A DNA stretch of 45,695 bases from JADHUC01 sp964617665 (GTDB taxonomy: Bacteria > Planctomycetota > Planctomycetia > Pirellulales > Pirellulaceae): positions 1-45,695 of the forward strand of contig CAZUAH010000042.1 in NCBI GenBank assembly GCA_964617665.1, written 5' to 3'. The translations under genes were made by a program, and so were the position numbers. This document shows, piece by piece, positions 26,615-35,596 of this stretch (position 1 is its first letter; the number at the start of each line of letters is the position of its first letter). Below the pieces are notes generated by a model. The model did no database searches. It was given only the letters and a program-made list of their open reading frames with translations, and was not told where the DNA came from.

Positions 26615-28003
26615 ATGTTTGCACCACGGCATCTATATCAACTGCCTCTGGCCGCAGCTCTGCTTTTCAGCGTTGCGACTTCAACGCTTGCGCAGGGAAC
26701 AGACCCGGCTAAGTCGCACAAAGGTATGTTCTACGACAACAACTTCGACTACTTGTGCGATCCGTGTTATGGGAATGGGTACTTGGGCGACAACCTGAAG
26801 CGATTGGGCATCGGCGATGCGATCACGGTCGACGTTGGCGGCCAGTACCGCCTGCGGTCGCATCACGAACGGAACATGCGTGGCCTGGGCTTGACTGGTG
26901 TTGATGATGATTTTCTGCTGCATCGGACAAGGCTGTACGTCAATACGGAAATCGGCAGTCGTGTCCGCGTGTATGCGGAAATGCTGGATGCGGTCAGCAA
27001 TTACGAGAACTTCGGTCCGCGACCGATCGAGGAAAACCGCACGGACCTTCAGAATCTGTTTGTCGATGCCGTGGCCATGGACAACTACAACGGGACGCTG
27101 ACAGCCAGAGTCGGACGCCAGGAGTTGGTGTACGGCAACCAGCGCATGGTCTCGCCGCTGGACTGGGCAAACACACGCAGGACGTTTGATGCAGTCAAGC
27201 TGCTATGGAAAGGACAGAATTGGGATGTGGACGGATTCTGGTCACGGCCGTTACGACGCGACACCGTCCAAGTGGATCCCCCCAACCTGGATCGCGAGAT
27301 GTACGGCATGTACTCGACGTACAAAGGGCTGCCCAATGACAAGCTTGATCTGTACTGGCTGGCTCTGGACTTTCACGATGCAGGATTCCTATACGATACG
27401 TTCGGCGCACGCTATTCGGGTAACCGCGGCCCGTGGCTGTACGAGTTTGAAGGTGCCGCGCAATTCGGCCAAAACGCCGATGGCTCCGGTCATTCAGCCG
27501 GCGCTTTCACGCTTGGAGTTGGCAGGAAGTTCGACTGCGCTTTGTGGAACCCGACTCTGTGGCTGTACTACGACTGGGCGTCCGGCGACGACACGGTCGG
27601 CAACGGCTACCATCACTATCAGCCGCTGGCCCACAAGTACCTCGGCTTCATGGACCTGTTCGGCCGGCGGAACATCGAGGATGCCAACGTGCTGTTCACC
27701 ATGCAGCCACACAAGAAAGTGAAGCTGCTGTTGTGGTACCACATCCTCTGGCTGGCGAACATCAATGACGTGCCGTACAACGTCAACATGACGCCCTTCG
27801 CAGGACTGGCTGGTGGCACGGCCGGTAGTCGGGACCTAGGCCAGGAACTGGACGTGATCGCCAATTTCCTGATTGCCCCCCGAGTGAACCTGTTATTCGG
27901 CTATTCCCACTTCTTTGCAGGAGACTTCTACGCGACAACACCGGGTGTACCGTATAACGGAGACGCGGACTTCTTCTACACGCAGTTCCATGTGAATTTC
28001 TAG
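26615..28003 (+). CDS. Outer-membrane beta-barrel porin, alginate-export (AlgE-like) family
   Basis: 462 residues. A signal peptide (about 1-27, ending STLAQG) is followed by alternating aromatic/polar strands typical of a barrel: VDVGGQYRLRSHHERN, FLLHRTRLYVNTEIGSRVRV, LTARVGRQELVYGNQRM, WDVDGFWSRPL and many more, ending in aromatic FYTQFHVNF. RLRSHHE and the GRQEL motif are seen in the alginate-export porin family. A GGAAGG element lies about 9 nt before the ATG. The gene sits between the two arms of the nitrate/nitrite locus and faces a shared regulatory region, so it may admit nitrate or nitrite; that is inference. A strong terminator follows. Confidence 0.88.
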   Translation: MFAPRHLYQLPLAAALLFSVATSTLAQGTDPAKSHKGMFYDNNFDYLCDPCYGNGYLGDNLKRLGIGDAITVDVGGQYRLRSHHERNMRGLGLTGVDDDFLLHRTRLYVNTEIGSRVRVYAEMLDAVSNYENFGPRPIEENRTDLQNLFVDAVAMDNYNGTLTARVGRQELVYGNQRMVSPLDWANTRRTFDAVKLLWKGQNWDVDGFWSRPLRRDTVQVDPPNLDREMYGMYSTYKGLPNDKLDLYWLALDFHDAGFLYDTFGARYSGNRGPWLYEFEGAAQFGQNADGSGHSAGAFTLGVGRKFDCALWNPTLWLYYDWASGDDTVGNGYHHYQPLAHKYLGFMDLFGRRNIEDANVLFTMQPHKKVKLLLWYHILWLANINDVPYNVNMTPFAGLAGGTAGSRDLGQELDVIANFLIAPRVNLLFGYSHFFAGDFYATTPGVPYNGDADFFYTQFHVNF

Positions 28004-28048
28004 CTCCCGATCACTCTGCTCCAGTGTCTGTGGGTTGGAGAGCTGTAC

Positions 28049-28092
28049 GCACGGAGGTTTTCGGTCTCGACCGGAAAGCTCCGTGCTTTTTT
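28049..28092 (+). terminator. Rho-independent terminator of the porin gene
   Basis: GCACGGAG (28049-28056) pairs with CTCCGTGC (28079-28086); a nested TTTCGGT-CTCG-ACCGGAAA extends the stem, and six T residues follow. It lies 46 bp after the porin stop. Confidence 0.9.
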
Positions 28093-28150
28093 GATCGTAG
28101 GTCCCGTCCGGCAGGCGTGACCTGCTTGGGCATACGCCTTCCGCAAAGCG

Positions 28151-29011
28151 TCAGCTCTCCAGTCGGACTCGATCAACCCGTCTGGCCCACCCCAACTTGA
28201 CAACACCTGCCCCGCAGACGTCCGAACAGGTGCCACAGCGCGTGCATTCGGGGTCGTTGACTGCGGGTTTGCCCGCCAGTACGTAGTCCTCCATGACCCG
28301 GATTCCCATCGGGCAGTGCTGCGTGCATCGCTGACAGGCCATCCGTTCACAGCCGGTTCGTACTCGAATACGCAACGGGGCGTAGCGACCAAGCAGGCTG
28401 TAAAGCGCGCCCAACGGGCAGATTGAGCGACAGAAGAGTCGAGGCGAGAAGTGTTCCAGCACAATCAGCAAGCCGATCACGATCAGCCCAACCAGAGGCA
28501 AAAAGAGGACTGACAAAACGACAATGTTGATCGGCGAGGCCGATGTGAAGACCGGGATCCCGGCCACAAGCGAAAGGCCGAGGAACAGCAGCAGAAGCCA
28601 GTACTTCAGTCCTTTTGGCACATGAAACTGAGGCACCTTCACTCGCAACCTTGCCAACCGACGATGCAGCCAGTTGCGTAATCGATCGCCAAGCTCAAGG
28701 ACCAGTCCCACAGGGCAAAGCCAGCCGCAGAACACTCGGCCGAAGACGACTGCAATAAGTGTTGTCAACGCGACTCCGACCAGGAGCGTGACCGTAACGT
28801 TGCGAGACGCCGCCATCACCTCCAAGCCGGCAAGTGGATCAACGAAAGGTATGATGGCGAGCAGACGCGTCGCAGTTGGCGAGCCTTTCAGCCATGGAAA
28901 CCTCTCTTGCTGACCGAGGACCAGCAAGGCGAGGAACGCGGCGGCGGACAGCCGGTGGCTCCAGGTCCATAGGCGTAGGCGAATCGACTTGGCACGTTTG
29001 GAAGCAGACAC
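28151..29011 (-). CDS. napH: NapH-type membrane iron-sulfur quinol dehydrogenase
   Basis: 286 residues with four to five hydrophobic segments (e.g. AAFLALLVLGQ, VTLLVGVALTTLIAVVFG, YWLLLLFLGLSLVAG, LFLPLVGLIVIGLLIVL) and cysteine motifs of the NapH/NosR group: CGWLCPVG in a loop, CRSICPLGALYS, and two C-terminal [4Fe-4S] sites, CERMACQRCTQHC and CTRCGTCSDVC. NapH oxidises quinol and passes electrons via NapG to NapB/NapA in organisms lacking NapC, which is the case here. The start is GTG. Last gene of the Rieske-to-napH arm; a 173-bp gap with a hairpin separates it from napG. Confidence 0.92.
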   Translation of the reverse strand: MSASKRAKSIRLRLWTWSHRLSAAAFLALLVLGQQERFPWLKGSPTATRLLAIIPFVDPLAGLEVMAASRNVTVTLLVGVALTTLIAVVFGRVFCGWLCPVGLVLELGDRLRNWLHRRLARLRVKVPQFHVPKGLKYWLLLLFLGLSLVAGIPVFTSASPINIVVLSVLFLPLVGLIVIGLLIVLEHFSPRLFCRSICPLGALYSLLGRYAPLRIRVRTGCERMACQRCTQHCPMGIRVMEDYVLAGKPAVNDPECTRCGTCSDVCGAGVVKLGWARRVDRVRLES

Positions 29012-29073
29012 AACCTCTTCGTTACCTCGTACATTTACTTGGCAACGTTCGAGAAAGCAAGTGTCCGATCCGC

Positions 29074-29132
29074 GTGGGATAGGCTTCCAGCCTGTCGTCC
29101 GACTAACGTGACAGTTTGGAAGCCTATCCCAC
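29074..29132. repeat. 16-bp perfect inverted repeat between napG and napH
   Basis: GTGGGATAGGCTTCCA (29074-29089) and TGGAAGCCTATCCCAC (29117-29132) are exact inverted copies; an inner CTGTC/GACAG pair (29092-29096 and 29109-29113) lengthens the hairpin. It lies within the nap transcript and could attenuate or process it, giving less napH than upstream genes. Confidence 0.8.
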
Positions 29133-29184
29133 TTTTCTGCGACCGAAGTCTACTCGTTTTGGAACACCTATTTCTCGAGCGGTG

Positions 29185-29781
29185 CTATGGCGATCTTTCT
29201 CGGCGGATTTGACGGTGAGTTTTGACCCGAATCGCTGTGGGTTCCGTCAAACAAGCGTGTTCGCACAACCCGCACCCCACGCAGGCGTCTTCGACTACGA
29301 TCGGGTGCCCGCGCGTGTCGAATGTGATTGCTTCGCGCGGGAAGGGGCAGGCGTGCCAGCACGCTTTGCACAAGACTCCGACAAACGGCAAGCATGTTTC
29401 CGTGTCGATCACCGCCACGCCCATGCGCACGTCCCGTCGGCGCTGTACGTCTTGAAGAGCGTCGGACGGACAAGCCGCGATGCACTTCAATTCATCCTCG
29501 CCCTGGCACAGGTTGCACGGCCTATCCCGCGCTACCAGATAAGGCGTCCCAATCGCGATTGCCGAATCGGCATCGGCGGGATGGAGCACTTCTGTGGGGC
29601 AGACTTCAATGCACTGCGCGCAGCGGATACATCGGGCCAGGAATTCATCCTCGTCGCCGGCGCCGGGTGGACGCAGATAGTCAGGCGTCTGCGTCTTTGC
29701 AGCGCGAAGCAACAAACCGCCGCCGATCGACGCGGCGACTACTCCACCGGCCTTGAGGAAAACTCGCCGCGACAGGCTCAT
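29185..29781 (-). CDS. napG: NapG-type periplasmic ferredoxin
   Basis: 198 residues. A Tat signal (SRRVFLKAGGVVAASIGGG) precedes four [4Fe-4S] cysteine clusters: CIRCAQCIEVCP, CNLCQGEDELKCIAACP, CKACWHACP (with an upstream Cys) and CVGCGLCEHAC. Gene order napB-napG-napH and size agree with NapG, which takes electrons from NapH on the periplasmic side. It ends in a basic tail (KTHRQIRRERSP). It starts 10 bp after the napB stop. Confidence 0.94.
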   Translation of the reverse strand: MSLSRRVFLKAGGVVAASIGGGLLLRAAKTQTPDYLRPPGAGDEDEFLARCIRCAQCIEVCPTEVLHPADADSAIAIGTPYLVARDRPCNLCQGEDELKCIAACPSDALQDVQRRRDVRMGVAVIDTETCLPFVGVLCKACWHACPFPREAITFDTRGHPIVVEDACVGCGLCEHACLTEPTAIRVKTHRQIRRERSP

Positions 29782-29791
29782 CGCTGCCCTC

Positions 29792-30100
29792 TCACTGGCG
29801 AGGCTGGCTACCCTCTATGAATACGTGACAGGTGCGACATTTGGCCTCTTTGGCCAACTCAGGCAGGCTGTCGTGCTTCATTACGGGCGATTCATTCTCG
29901 CCCGTCTCATGACACGTCAGGCAATCCGCACGCGTCCACGAATTCCGGTGGTCCTCCGTATCGGACAGTGTGGGAGGAAAGGCGCCGGGTGCGAAATCCG
30001 ATTCGACTTGAGCCTGCCCTTCCTGCTCGCAACCGGACAACACAACGAGGACAACGGGAAACAGCAAAAACGCGGCTGCTGCGAGGACTTGTATTCTCAT
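29792..30100 (-). CDS. napB: Diheme cytochrome c lipoprotein, NapB-like
   Basis: 102 residues from the ATG at 30100: AAGGAGGT lies 8 nt upstream, and the longer frame to 30190 overlaps napA. A lipoprotein signal ends in VVLSGC, so the protein is probably membrane-tethered, unlike soluble E. coli NapB. Two CxxCH sites (CLTCH, CRTCH) and the flanking sequence (RADCLTCHETG, KHDSLPELAKEAKCRTCH) match NapB, the electron donor subunit of periplasmic nitrate reductase. It is shorter than typical NapB (about 130-150). It lies 19 bp downstream of napA. Confidence 0.88.
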   Translation of the reverse strand: MRIQVLAAAAFLLFPVVLVVLSGCEQEGQAQVESDFAPGAFPPTLSDTEDHRNSWTRADCLTCHETGENESPVMKHDSLPELAKEAKCRTCHVFIEGSQPRQ

Positions 30101-30119
30101 CGTCAGTGACCTCCTTCCC

Positions 30120-32450
30120 TCAAACCTTGGCCAGTTTGACGGCACAGATTTTGAATTCCGGTTGCTTGGAACCCGGATCGTAAGCATCAATGGTGACCTT
30201 ATTGATCAGGCTGTCGTTGTCGGCCCAGTGGAACGGGACGAACACCATGCCCGGTCGTGGCGTGTCCACCACGCGGGCCTTGATGACAGCCTTCCCGCGT
30301 CGCGACGTAATCTGCACTTTGTTGCCGCTCTGGATGCCCAGTTTCTCGGCATCGTCCGGATGGATTTCGACAAAGGCGGCAGGCTGGGCTCGCCGCAACT
30401 CATCGGCCTTCATCGTCATCGTTCCCGTGTGCCAGTGTTCCAGCACGCGGCCGGTCGACAAGATGTAAGGATACTCGTCGTCTACGGGCTCGGCTGGCGG
30501 CTTCATCGGACGCAGCCAGACATACGCCCGTTTATCGGGCCGAGCGTAGAAGCTGATATCGCCCTCCTCCAACGAGTCGTCCGCAAACGGCCCTTCGTCC
30601 AACAGCGGATCCTCTCCCTTGACGAAGCGACGAACCGTTCCGGGGTGGTCTTCGCTGGGACACGGCCAGCGGATGCCGCGTTCCTTGTGCAGGCGTTCGC
30701 GTGTCATGCCGGTGAAGTCGTAGGCAGTATCACGCGACGCCTCACGCATCTCGTCCCAGACCTCTGCCTGAGTCTTGAACTTGCTGCTGATGTAGCCTTC
30801 CGGAACAACACCGGCTTCCTCCAAACGTCCGGCCAGATCGAGCAGGATGTCAAAATCGGAATGGGATTCGCCAACCGGTTCGACTATCTTCGGCAGGAAC
30901 TGATAGCGTCGCTCGGACATGCCGAACACGCCCTCCTTCTCGCACCACATGCCCGCCGGGAGCACAACATCCGCCAACTCGGTTGTTCGCGTCGGATACG
31001 CATCGGCGACGACGATAAACGGCTTGTCCTCACGCTCTTTGCCCATGGCATCGCGATACGGATCCACGTTCGGCAGCGAATGTCCCGGATTGGTCGTCAG
31101 GACCAGCATGGCGCGAATCTTGTTCTCGCCCAACGCCTTGAACATCTCGACCGTGTTCAGTCCTGGCTTGGGCTTGATCCGGCCGGGTTCGCATCCCCAT
31201 AGTTTCTCGATCTCGGCTCGATGCTCTTCTTTAGCCACGAGACGCCCGTAGGGAAGAATGTGGCACAGCGACCCCGTATCACGCACGCCGCCGCACGCGT
31301 TCGGTTGGCCTGTCAGCGAGAAAGGCGTGGCGCCGGGTATGCCGATTTGACCGGTGAGCAAGTGGAGGTTGTGCACCAGGTTGTTCGCCCACACGCCGGT
31401 GATTCGCTGGTTCAGCCCCATTGTCCAGAACGACATGGTGGGCCCTTGGGCGAACACACGCGCGGCCTTCACAATCTCGTCGGCGGGAACGTCCGCAATC
31501 TCCGATGCCTTCTCCGGGCTGAAGTCCTCCAGGAACTTCACGTACTCGTCAAACGCCACGTCGACCGTTTCGCCGTCCGCTACCTTCTTGAACGCGACGT
31601 TCTTGTTGACGAACTCCTCGTCGTACAGTTCTTCCTTGACGATCACGTGCGCCATGGCATGGAACACAGCCAGATCGTAGCCGGGAGTCGGAGATAGCTG
31701 GACATCGGCCACCGAGTTGACGGGCGTCTTTCGCGGGTCCAGCACGATAACCTGTGCCTTCTTGCCGCTCTGGCGATTCACCAAGATCTGATCGAAGATC
31801 ACGGGATGGGATTCGGCCGTGTTCGAGCCCACCAGGAAGAACACACGGGCGTGCTCGATGTCGTCGTAGCATCCCATCGGTTCGTCTTTGCCGTAGGTAG
31901 TCACATAGCCGCCCACGGCACTGGCCATGCAGAGCCGGGGATTGCCCTCGACGTTATTCGTGCCGATGCCGCCTTTGAACAGGCGATTGGCCAGATAGCT
32001 CTCTTCCGAAAGACATTGACCCGACCCGTAATATGCCACCGCGTCCGAACCGTGATTCTTGATCGCATCGGCAAACCGTTCGGCGACCAGCGACATGGCC
32101 TCTTCCCAACTGGCGTCCACCAGTTTGCCGTCGCGGCGGATTTGCGGCGTTTTCAAGCGGTCGGCCGAATAGAGGATCTTGGGCAGGAATAGCGCTTTGG
32201 CGCAAACCAGCCCTTTCGTCGTCGGGTGTTCGGGATCGCCCCGAAGTGCCACCAGGCGATCTCCCTTGACTCCCAACTGGACGCCGCAGCCCGTTCCGCA
32301 GAAACGGCAGACGGACTTTTTCCACGAAAGCCCTTCCGCCTTCATGTCCAAGTCTTCGCCCGCAGGCGGCCCCGATTGCCGGCATCCCGCGACGGCACAC
32401 ACGGACGCCACGGCGGCCGACCTGAGAAAATCACGACGTGTACTTGCCAT
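30120..32450 (-). CDS. napA: Periplasmic nitrate reductase catalytic subunit NapA
   Basis: 776 residues from the ATG at 32450: GGGAGG lies 9 nt upstream, and the Tat signal STRRDFLRSAAVASV begins at once. The [4Fe-4S] ligands are in CRFCGTGCGVQ...LVCAK, the Mo-ligating Cys is in NPRLCMASAVGGY, and bis-MGD-binding segments are seen (GSNTAESHPVIFDQI, TGQPNACGG, STGRVLEHWHTGTMT, FVPFHWADND). It reduces nitrate to nitrite in the periplasm. The Cys ligand excludes a Sec-type formate dehydrogenase. It is preceded by its chaperone gene napD and followed by napB. Confidence 0.96.
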   Translation of the reverse strand: MASTRRDFLRSAAVASVCAVAGCRQSGPPAGEDLDMKAEGLSWKKSVCRFCGTGCGVQLGVKGDRLVALRGDPEHPTTKGLVCAKALFLPKILYSADRLKTPQIRRDGKLVDASWEEAMSLVAERFADAIKNHGSDAVAYYGSGQCLSEESYLANRLFKGGIGTNNVEGNPRLCMASAVGGYVTTYGKDEPMGCYDDIEHARVFFLVGSNTAESHPVIFDQILVNRQSGKKAQVIVLDPRKTPVNSVADVQLSPTPGYDLAVFHAMAHVIVKEELYDEEFVNKNVAFKKVADGETVDVAFDEYVKFLEDFSPEKASEIADVPADEIVKAARVFAQGPTMSFWTMGLNQRITGVWANNLVHNLHLLTGQIGIPGATPFSLTGQPNACGGVRDTGSLCHILPYGRLVAKEEHRAEIEKLWGCEPGRIKPKPGLNTVEMFKALGENKIRAMLVLTTNPGHSLPNVDPYRDAMGKEREDKPFIVVADAYPTRTTELADVVLPAGMWCEKEGVFGMSERRYQFLPKIVEPVGESHSDFDILLDLAGRLEEAGVVPEGYISSKFKTQAEVWDEMREASRDTAYDFTGMTRERLHKERGIRWPCPSEDHPGTVRRFVKGEDPLLDEGPFADDSLEEGDISFYARPDKRAYVWLRPMKPPAEPVDDEYPYILSTGRVLEHWHTGTMTMKADELRRAQPAAFVEIHPDDAEKLGIQSGNKVQITSRRGKAVIKARVVDTPRPGMVFVPFHWADNDSLINKVTIDAYDPGSKQPEFKICAVKLAKV

Positions 32451-32469
32451 CGACCTTTGCCTCCCTTGG

Positions 32470-32808
32470 TTAGTCACTATTTGCACTTGCGCTAGATAGT
32501 TGAGTGTTCTCGTACGAAGAATCCGATTCGAAGTGATTGAAAACAGGCCACGTACCCAGAATACCGGGCAGGCGGTTCACTTCGGTGGTCAGTATCTCGT
32601 GAGCACGGTTGACCTTGTCTGCTTCGATGAGAATGCCAAGCCGCTCGTCATCTTCGACGGGAAAGGTCGATACCCCATCGATTTCCGCAAGCTGCTCGAT
32701 CGTCAGCACACGGTCGGCCACTTGCACACGAGCCAGCACACCTAACAGAGCCATTACCGAGTTACTCCCATTCTCAAGCGATCGCGAACCAGACGATTTC
32801 CGCCCCAT
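32470..32808 (-). CDS. napD: NapD-like maturation chaperone
   Basis: 112 residues. AAGGAG, overlapping the end of the octaheme gene, lies 9 nt before the ATG at 32808. An internal start at residue 19 (MALLGVLARV) would give the usual NapD length of about 90. The ferredoxin-like fold is suggested by VLARVQVADRVLTIEQLAEI, DDERLGILIEADK and VNRLPGILGTWPVFNHFE, a typical NapD ending (pre-protein binding, then PGVL...V..Y). NapD binds the NapA Tat signal before export. Position directly before napA supports the call. Confidence 0.88.
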   Translation of the reverse strand: MGRKSSGSRSLENGSNSVMALLGVLARVQVADRVLTIEQLAEIDGVSTFPVEDDERLGILIEADKVNRAHEILTTEVNRLPGILGTWPVFNHFESDSSYENTQLSSASANSD

Positions 32809-32814
32809 CGGCGG

Positions 32815-34521
32815 CTACTCCTTGGCTTCCTTCGCCACCTTGGGTTCCTTGGGCTCCTCCGCTTCCTTCACCTTTGCCACGTCAGGCTCCGGCTTTGGAT
32901 TCTCATCGGGCTTGGCAGCCAGTTTCTTCTTCTCCATCTCGAACCACTCGTGCTCCGGTCGCGCGAGGATGTCGTCGATCAGCGTCAACACCGCCTCGGC
33001 GCCCTCTTCATTGCCGTGCTTCGCGGCTTCTTCGGCAATTTCGCGGGCCTGGGGAATCAACTCCATGTAGAACCGTTCGGCAACTTCATACATGCCGTGC
33101 CAATGAGCGTAGTCCGGCGCCATCATCGAAGCACCGTGCCGGGCACGCCGACCTTCGTGGTGCCAGAGATAGAACCAAGTCCATTCGATCTCTTCGTCGA
33201 AGTTGGACTTTCCGTTCGGCGTACTCGTGATTAGTTTGTGCTCCCTCAACGCTGCCATGATCTTGGCACCGGGCTTGGCGAACTTCTCGTTGTAATTGAT
33301 GACAAAGTCGTCGTACTGCTGATAGAACGCATTGACATAGTTTTCCATGTGACAGTGCGTGCACACATTCTTCATGTCCTGCCGTTTTTCCTGCCAAGTG
33401 TGTGCAACCAGCTTTCGTCGCTTGGCCAAGTTCGTTTCTTTGACCACCGCGCCTTTCTCGTCGGTGTCCATGACCAGACTGACCGGCGGGCGGTTCGTCC
33501 ACGAGATCCTCTCGCCTGGGTCGTGAGTTACCTTCTTATCGTTTCGGGTGTTCGCCGACATGTGACAAGTGGCGCAGGTAGGCGCTTGCGTGTAGTCTTC
33601 GCCCAGCACCCAGTCTTCCGCGTCGAGATTCATGTGAGCCTTCAAGTCGCGAAAAGCCGCGCCGTGTTTGGATTCTTCAAAGATCTCCTTCTGCGGATGG
33701 TCGGGCCCCAGGTGACACTTGGCGCAGTTTTCCGGCTGCCGAGCGCGACGCGGCGAGAAATCGTGCCGCGAATGGCACGCCGAGCAGGAACCCAACGACC
33801 CGTCCAAATTGATGCGGCCAATGCCCGTGTTGGGCCAACTGCTGGCATGAAGGATCGGCTTGTTGTTCTCGTCGTGCTTGACCAGGCTAACGGCATCCTG
33901 ATTCGTTGGCTTACCGTCCGCCCCCGGTTTGAGGTCGTCGACAGTGATCACGCTGCCGTCCGTGCCCTCCAAGGCGATCTTGCTGCCGTGGCACTGCTTG
34001 CAGCCCACGTTCACGCTAGCCATCCCATTGGCCTTGTCGATAACCATTCCCGGCGTGGGCGAATGCGGGTTGAACGGCTCGCGGGCGCCCTCCACGGTTT
34101 CGGCCAAGAAATTGTCCAACGAGGCGAGAATGTTGCCCCCCTTGGCATGATGGCTGTGCACGAACTGTTCGTATTCGGTCTGGTGGCACCGCGAGCAGTC
34201 CAGTGGCGTGACAACCGTGGCGATGGTGTAGCCGTGGTGGTCGTAGGCGTCCACGTCTCCTTCCTCGGCCTTATGGCACTCCGCACAGCCGACCCCCTTG
34301 GCCGCGTGGCTGCTGCCTTCCCAGTGGTCGACGATACCGGGCGACTCCTTCTGATGGCATTCGATACACGTAATTGAATCTTGTGGATACGAGACGGGAT
34401 GCCCCGCCAATCCCGCCTCGGCCCGCTTGCGGACGACCTCCATCCATTGGACGAAAATCAGGGAGACCAGAAACAGAATGCCGAGCAAGGCGATGATTAG
34501 CTGTTTGGTTTTCAGATTCAT
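32815..34521 (-). CDS. Octaheme cytochrome c of the HAO family, membrane-anchored
   Basis: 568 residues. An uncleaved N-terminal membrane segment (LIIALLGILFLVSLIFVQW, about 8-26) replaces a signal peptide. Eight CxxCH sites occur at about residues 52, 79, 109, 174, 246, 266, 316 and 395. The HAO motif APDYAHWHGMYEVAERFY is near 480. It resembles the HAO protein at 21687 in most heme contexts (SRHDFSPRRARQPENCAKCH versus SRHSFSAYQARHPDNCGKCH) but has extra loops at about 180-225. The last 40 residues are a low-complexity K/E/P/A tail (KPKPEPDVAKVKEAEEPKEP). Being directly behind Rieske and cytochrome b, it may be an electron exit or catalytic subunit of that complex. Confidence 0.92.
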   Translation of the reverse strand: MNLKTKQLIIALLGILFLVSLIFVQWMEVVRKRAEAGLAGHPVSYPQDSITCIECHQKESPGIVDHWEGSSHAAKGVGCAECHKAEEGDVDAYDHHGYTIATVVTPLDCSRCHQTEYEQFVHSHHAKGGNILASLDNFLAETVEGAREPFNPHSPTPGMVIDKANGMASVNVGCKQCHGSKIALEGTDGSVITVDDLKPGADGKPTNQDAVSLVKHDENNKPILHASSWPNTGIGRINLDGSLGSCSACHSRHDFSPRRARQPENCAKCHLGPDHPQKEIFEESKHGAAFRDLKAHMNLDAEDWVLGEDYTQAPTCATCHMSANTRNDKKVTHDPGERISWTNRPPVSLVMDTDEKGAVVKETNLAKRRKLVAHTWQEKRQDMKNVCTHCHMENYVNAFYQQYDDFVINYNEKFAKPGAKIMAALREHKLITSTPNGKSNFDEEIEWTWFYLWHHEGRRARHGASMMAPDYAHWHGMYEVAERFYMELIPQAREIAEEAAKHGNEEGAEAVLTLIDDILARPEHEWFEMEKKKLAAKPDENPKPEPDVAKVKEAEEPKEPKVAKEAKE

Positions 34522-34545
34522 AGGTTATAGCCGCCTTTCAAAATC

Positions 34546-35595
34546 CTAATGGGCAACCGCCGCTTCCCAAACCGTCAGTCCGATTAGCAGGAACGTCACC
34601 ACGATGCCGATGTAGACGCTTATTTCTTTCTTGCCCGTGATCTTCTGCAGGATCGCATCGATCCAGGGCCAAAGGAACATCGCCGCGACGATGAATCCCG
34701 TACTCAGCACGGCGAACGTCAGCGGAAACAGCTTCAGCCACCGGAACGAAATGTAGAACCACCACTCGGGCTTGATCACCTCGGGCGTCACCAGCGGATT
34801 GGCCTTCGGTCCCATATGGGCAGGAAAGATGGTTGCCAGTGCACTCAGCAACAGCATCAGCACGAGGCCGATGATCAGTTCCGTAAGTATGTGATCGGGA
34901 AAGAAACTGAAATGTCGCGGTTCGTCTTCCGGTTCGTCTTCGAACTGAAACTCTGTCACGCCGTGCAAGCGGATGAAGACAATATGCACACCGATAAGCA
35001 GCACCATGGTCACCGGGAAAACGGCGCCGTGAAGAATGTACAGCCGTGACAACGTCCGCTCGTTATACGAATCGCCGCCCAAGAGCATGTGCTTGGCAAA
35101 ACCGCCAACCATTGGAACCGCGTCGCTGATGTTCGCGGCGACGGTCGCCCCCCAGTAGCTCAACTGCTCGTACACCAAGCTGTAACCAGTGAAACCCGCC
35201 AGCAGCGTACACGCCAGCAGGGCCATCCCGACCATCCAGTTGATCTCGCGCGGCCTTCGGTAGGCGCCCGTGAAATACACTCGCATCTGATGCAAAATCA
35301 CCGCCGCGATCATGAACGTGGCGGCCCATTTGTGTAGACTGCGGAAGTACCATCCGTAGCTCGCCTCCTCGGTGATGTAACGGACGGAATCGTAAGCCGT
35401 CGAAGGCGAGGCCTGATAATAGAACGCCAGCAAGATCCCCGTCACAATCTGGACGACGAACAGATAGGCCGGCATTCCTCCCAGGCAGAACCACCAACGT
35501 TTCAGGTGGTTGGGCACGGGTTCGTTCGTCAACTCGCTTAACTGTGCCTAGCTGACAGGCACACGTTCGGCGAACCATTGGCGAAGAGTGACCAC
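34546..35595 (-). CDS. Cytochrome b (b6 type) of a Rieske/b complex, with in-frame TAG near the 5' end
   Basis: 349 codons from the GTG at 35595, which follows the Rieske stop by one base and has AGGAGG 6 nt upstream. The first 15 codons read VVTLRQWFAERVPVS, then TAG (35550-35548), then AQLSELTNEPVPNHLKRWW in the same frame; the sequence on both sides is what cytochrome b6 N-termini look like. If TAG stops translation, restart at TTG 35532 would give 328 residues. Heme b ligands are present: HKWAATFMIAAVILH (13 residues between) and HGAVFPVTMVLLIGVH (14 between, b6 spacing). The Qo motif reads PEWW. About seven to eight membrane segments. It moves electrons from quinol to the Rieske protein and cytochromes. 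Confidence 0.85.
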
Positions 35596-35596
35596 G

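Noticed and set aside
30162..31202. 346-codon plus-strand frame
   Set aside because: Antisense to napA, which has all cofactor motifs.
33238..34377. 379-codon plus-strand frame
   Set aside because: Antisense to the octaheme HAO gene; no domain visible.
13702..35595. An alternative genetic code explaining the in-frame TGA and TAG
   Set aside because: TGA and TAG are used as normal stops at many gene ends here, e.g. ATGA overlaps at 5450-5453 and 17747-17750, and TAG after the WD40 gene.
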